DNA of 44,896 nucleotides from a virus. A program made the position numbers and the translations under genes. The first letter of the stretch is position 1. Each line of letters starts with the position of its first letter. Under the pieces are notes generated by a model. The model saw only the letters and a list, made by a program, of their open reading frames with translations, was not told the origin of the DNA and did not search any database. This document shows positions 41,988 to 44,896 of the stretch, piece after piece. The DNA is taken from positions 1 through 44,896 of IMG/VR virus record IMGVR_UViG_3300009481_000022; one strand, written 5' to 3'.

Positions 41988-42488
41988 ATGGCAAACGAAA
42001 AAGTCGTACTTGAAATTGATCCTAAAGATATAAGTACAGTCCCAGAAGAAATAAAGAAAAGAAACTTTGTTTACAAAGCTCCTTATTGGTCTAATAAGGA
42101 AGCCAAACACATTATCGTTACACTAGAGTATGAAGACGGTAGAAAGTCTACAGCATCAATACAAGACAAAGATGGAACCAATCCAGACTACATAGCAATA
42201 CTAGAAGAATTTGGAGAGGAAGTATTAGATAAAAATACTGAAGAAGGTGTAAAGCGCCGTGATGAACAAATCAAGAAAAGACTTCAACGAAAAGAAACAG
42301 AAGCAGTTAGAGCTAGACAGGAACAATTATTTGGCGCTAAATTACAAGCATTTGAAATAGGTGCAGTTAAAGAATCTAAGAATACAAATCTAAAACGACT
42401 TATCCGTAAAGCCAAATCTCCTATGGAAGTACAAGCATATACAACTATATTATTAATGGAGACAATGGATGAACACAAGGAATCCTGA
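41988..42488 (+). CDS. Hypothetical protein, 166 aa
   Basis: A beta-type N-terminal half (VVLEIDPKDISTVPEEIKKRN ... HIIVTLEYEDGRKSTASI) is followed by a charged helical half (VKRRDEQIKKRLQRKETEAVRARQEQLFGAKLQAFEIGAV) and a short helical end with SPMEVQAYTTILLMETM. I have no firm family. Position after the fibre gene and the helical charged body suggest a fibre-assembly or accessory role. It overlaps the following glycosyltransferase by 20 nt. Confidence 0.68.
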   Translation: MANEKVVLEIDPKDISTVPEEIKKRNFVYKAPYWSNKEAKHIIVTLEYEDGRKSTASIQDKDGTNPDYIAILEEFGEEVLDKNTEEGVKRRDEQIKKRLQRKETEAVRARQEQLFGAKLQAFEIGAVKESKNTNLKRLIRKAKSPMEVQAYTTILLMETMDEHKES

Positions 42489-43221
42489 AGATTTTCCTGA
42501 GAACGGTTTTGTAATTGTAGCATCCTTAAAGGAAAGATATTATCAAGCAGCTATAGAATGTGCTGAGTCAGTTAAACTCTTTTGGCCTGACGCACATATA
42601 ACAGTATATGTAGATCATGAAGAATGGATTAGACCTTCTGATTGGAATGTAGCAGATTGGATAGTACATTGGGAAGTACCTAAACACATTAGAGCAAAAC
42701 TTTGGGCTTTAGGCAACACACCTTATAAAGGAATAACTTGTTATTTGGATGCTGATATGTATTGTCAGCATGAAGATGTAGAGTTTATATTTGATCAACT
42801 ACCTGACGATTTAGATTTATTGTTTACAAAAATTAGACCTTACAATGCTAAGGTAACTAAACTTACAAACACAGAAGAAATGACAGCACATTGTGGTATG
42901 TTCTTATATAGAAATAATCCTCATACAATTAAACTTATGGAAGATTGGTATGGAGAGTATTGTAAACAAAATTTAAAAAATAAAAAAGGTGGTTGGGTAC
43001 ACGAATTAGATGGTGATTATCCAGACGATGTAAGAAAGTGGGACACTTTTACAATGTGGCGATTACTTACATACGGAGATGGAAAAGTTAAGTGGGATGA
43101 AAACTTACATATAAGATGGAATTTTATTAATGGACACATGGATGACGAACTTGAAGGTGAGGATATTGTTTTTTGGCATTACACTATCCCAGAACATGAA
43201 GTACATTTAGGCAGAAAATAA
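42469..43221 (+). CDS. GT-A type glycosyltransferase
   Basis: 250 residues. GFVIVASLKERYYQAAIECAESV is the nucleotide-binding start, CYLDADMYC contains the DxD metal motif (D94-A-D96), and HCGMFLYRNNP and a late HIRWNFINGH segment follow. The layout matches GT8-like or related small glycosyltransferases. It may glycosylate the fibre made by the adjacent genes or a host surface glycan. Overlaps by 20 nt upstream and by 1 nt downstream. Confidence 0.78.
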   Translation: MNTRNPEDFPENGFVIVASLKERYYQAAIECAESVKLFWPDAHITVYVDHEEWIRPSDWNVADWIVHWEVPKHIRAKLWALGNTPYKGITCYLDADMYCQHEDVEFIFDQLPDDLDLLFTKIRPYNAKVTKLTNTEEMTAHCGMFLYRNNPHTIKLMEDWYGEYCKQNLKNKKGGWVHELDGDYPDDVRKWDTFTMWRLLTYGDGKVKWDENLHIRWNFINGHMDDELEGEDIVFWHYTIPEHEVHLGRK

Positions 43222-43868
43222 TGAAATGGATCAACATATCAGATGAACTTCTAGAAATGTTAGATCCTTATGCCGAATGGTTTTTCCAACAAGACTTAAA
43301 TTGGATAAACGAAAAGGCAAACAAAAACGAAAAGAACACTAATACAATAGACCATGCTTGTGGAGATGATTATCTAAAAGAAATAGTAGATAAAGATGGA
43401 AGGCATGAGGGATATCCTGAGATATCATATAGTTTTGATCTTAACCAGGGAGGAGTACCTGGTGAGTTTCAAGAGAAATACAATGAGCTAACTGATGAAC
43501 TCCTGGCATTCTTAGGTGCCAGGAACCAAGCTGTTCATGTATATTATCCTAAGAATGGATTCATGGGTTGGCACAATAATTGGAATGCACATGGATACAA
43601 TATATTATTATCATATACGAAACATGGGGGTGGGTTCTTTAAGTATAGAGATCCTGCCACCCATGAAGTAGTAAAGATGTTAGATCCTGGTGGATGGTCT
43701 GGTAAAGTAGGATATTATGGCAGGGGCAGAGAACCCGATAAAGTCTACTATCATTGTGCTGGAACACACGAACCTAGGCTCACATTAGGGTTTGTTATCC
43801 CTAATATCGACATGTGGCGGTCCATGATTGAGGAAATATCTGGAGAAGATGCCTCACATTTCTCCTAA
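43221..43868 (+). CDS. 2OG-Fe(II) oxygenase-like protein
   Basis: 215 residues. AVHVYYPKNGFMGWHNNWNAHG supplies H118, then ILLSYTKHGGGFFKYRDPA, and YYHCAGTHEPRLTLGFVI supplies a distal His (H178 or H183) and R186. The first motif reads H-x-N (H118, N120) instead of H-x-D, so metal binding may differ. Coupled to the glycosyltransferase by a one-base overlap. The substrate could be the fibre or the sugar product. Confidence 0.68.
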   Translation: MKWINISDELLEMLDPYAEWFFQQDLNWINEKANKNEKNTNTIDHACGDDYLKEIVDKDGRHEGYPEISYSFDLNQGGVPGEFQEKYNELTDELLAFLGARNQAVHVYYPKNGFMGWHNNWNAHGYNILLSYTKHGGGFFKYRDPATHEVVKMLDPGGWSGKVGYYGRGREPDKVYYHCAGTHEPRLTLGFVIPNIDMWRSMIEEISGEDASHFS

Positions 43869-43917
43869 ACCCTTGTTCTTACAGTAAAAAAGATTTCAAA
43901 AAAACCCTATAAATCGC

Positions 43918-43946
43918 TTGACTTATGGTCCGTAAGAGTGCATAAT
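43918..43946 (+). promoter_or_regulatory. Sigma70-like early promoter P3
   Basis: TTGACT (43918-43923), a 17-nt spacer and CATAAT (43941-43946). Spacer and downstream bases (GGTCC, AAGAGTG, GTACGCAT) are almost the same as at 5981. The leader AATAAAAAGTGAGGACT matches the one before 6565. The gap 43869-43979 holds nothing else I can identify. Confidence 0.85.
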
Positions 43947-43979
43947 GTACGCATAAACAATAAAAAGTGAGGACTTAAT

Positions 43980-44396
43980 ATGTATTTAGATAACGAAGTA
44001 ACAATAGCAGGTGAAACAGTTCGTAAGGAACGATTTGGAATGGCCAGCATCCACAATGAGAACAAGACTTTTACAGGCGATGTACTGTATAAAGATCAAG
44101 TTCGTAATTCATACGACAATTCAATTGAAACCAAATTCCAAGACACAGCTCAAGTAGATGGTCTTACAGTTTGGAAATCAAATGGTGAGGTTCCATTCGC
44201 AGACATGCTATTAGACTTTGTACAAATTGGTGCAATTACTTTAGAACAAGCAGAGTTCTCACTAATACAAAAACAAAAAGATCAAAGCGCAAGTCTTGAT
44301 ACTTTGTTTAGAGCAGACGACGGCAACATTTACTTAGGTGAAGGTGCCCTAGACTACCGTGAAGAAAGACTAGCAAAACTAGCGGAGGTGGCGTAA
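43980..44396 (+). CDS. Hypothetical early protein, 138 aa
   Basis: A soluble, mixed protein with MYLDNEVTIAGETVRKERFG at the start and a helical end (DYREERLAKLAEVA). I do not recognise it. A strong early promoter and GTGAGG ribosome site precede it, so early abundant expression is likely. Its stop overlaps the ligase start by one base, which suggests a replication-linked operon. Confidence 0.72.
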   Translation: MYLDNEVTIAGETVRKERFGMASIHNENKTFTGDVLYKDQVRNSYDNSIETKFQDTAQVDGLTVWKSNGEVPFADMLLDFVQIGAITLEQAEFSLIQKQKDQSASLDTLFRADDGNIYLGEGALDYREERLAKLAEVA

Positions 44397-44896
44397 TGAT
44401 ATTTCCTTTACCAACACTCTACAAAAGAGACACGAACGGAAACATTCGTGAACTAACAGTTGAATATTCTAATGGCGTAGTAAATGCTACTAGAACTATT
44501 GCTGGTATAAAAGACGGCAACCTAGTTACAAGTGGTTGGAAAGATGCTATAGGCAAGAACACAGGCAAAGCAAATGCTACTACAGATGCTGAACAAGCAC
44601 AAAAAGAAGCACAAGCAATGTGGGATAAGAAAGTAGAAAAAGAATACTTTGAAGATATCTCTAAGGTTGATACTTACGATAAGTTCAAGCCACAACTAGC
44701 ACATGACTACACAAAAAGACCACAGTCAGATGGTTTCAGTCAACCTAAGTTAGATGGTATTAGATGTATTGCAAGAAAAGATGGTTTGTTTACAAGAGCA
44801 GGAAAAGAAATTACAACATGCGATCATATCTTTACAGCACTATATTCATTCTTTGATCAGAATCCTAATGTTATATTAGATGGTGAACTTTATAAT
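44396..44896 (+). CDS. ATP-dependent DNA ligase, N-terminal part with WGR-like domain
   Basis: 167 residues visible, cut by the window end. The first about 85 residues (LYKRDTNGNIRELTVEYSNG, GWKDAIGKNTGKANATTDAEQAQKEAQAMW) resemble a WGR-type domain, known from PARPs and some phage ligases. Motif I follows: QPKLDGIR with K118 as the adenylated lysine. VILDGELYN (DGE 162-164) is motif III. The enzyme seals nicks in replication. Coupled to the preceding early gene by TAATG. Confidence 0.87.
   Translation, partial: MIFPLPTLYKRDTNGNIRELTVEYSNGVVNATRTIAGIKDGNLVTSGWKDAIGKNTGKANATTDAEQAQKEAQAMWDKKVEKEYFEDISKVDTYDKFKPQLAHDYTKRPQSDGFSQPKLDGIRCIARKDGLFTRAGKEITTCDHIFTALYSFFDQNPNVILDGELYN

Noticed and set aside
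1-44896. tRNA genes, integrase, attachment sites or insertion sequences.
   Set aside because: None recognised by eye; a tRNA scan was not possible, but the window is densely coding with no gap long enough except 7772-8822, which shows no cloverleaf.

Overview
The window is a contiguous piece of an AT-rich, lytic T4-like (Straboviridae/Kyanoviridae-type) myovirus genome. The evidence is a nearly complete T4 baseplate gene set (gp4, gp54-like, gp26, gp51-like, gp48, gp53, a gp27-like hub, gp5, gp25, gp6, gp8 and a gp10-like DUF4815 protein), the gp33-gp59-gp32 replication/late-transcription block in T4 neighbourhood order, and TATAAATA late-promoter boxes. PhoH, an HD (MESH1-like) hydrolase, a fatty-acid desaturase, several 2OG-Fe(II) oxygenases, GlcNAc-type glycosyltransferases and twitch/SPASM radical SAM proteins point to a marine phage of the cyanophage/pelagiphage type. 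The host cannot be read from the sequence; a SAR11-like alphaproteobacterium is a guess from base composition and gene content.

Layout. 1-4556: overlapping operon of three radical SAM paralogues (the first truncated by the window edge), an SDR-like protein and a 2OG oxygenase. 4549-7771: small proteins, PhoH, an HD hydrolase behind an early promoter, a second early promoter, a small zinc-ribbon protein and a PD-(D/E)XK nuclease. 7772-9449: a lysis-like/envelope cassette with two small lipoproteins sharing a C-terminal motif, a single-TM holin-like protein, a small basic protein and a secreted SleB-type hydrolase. 9442-11615: nucleotide-sugar epimerase, gp33 and a GlcNAc-transferase. 11612-13260: gp59, gp32 and a strong terminator. 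13266-15222: desaturase, 2OG oxygenase and a T4-type lysozyme. 15219-20949 (minus strand): gp4, a conserved protein, gp54-like, gp26 with a gp51-like -1 extension, and a tape-measure-like protein. 20949-43868 (plus strand): baseplate, fibres and two tailoring enzymes. 43918-end: early promoter, a small unknown protein and the start of an ATP-dependent DNA ligase.

The most interesting signals are translational and transcriptional. (1) gp26 ends in a correctly phased T TTT TTC slippery heptamer, and the -1 frame runs into a 65-residue gp51-like extension directly before the tape-measure-like gene; this is the lambda G/GT-H arrangement. (2) The second small lipoprotein stops at G GGA AAC TAG; the -1 frame restores the same DFPTGxLK tail found on the first lipoprotein, and an 8-bp stem begins 5 nt downstream whose loop can pair perfectly over 8 nt with a distal segment (a predicted pseudoknot). 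(3) Several genes without a Shine-Dalgarno sequence start exactly where transcription should start: TATAAATA-N5-ATG for late boxes and -10-N6-ATG for sigma70-like boxes. This suggests a class of leaderless phage mRNAs.

All assignments come from reading motifs and gene order. No database search was run.
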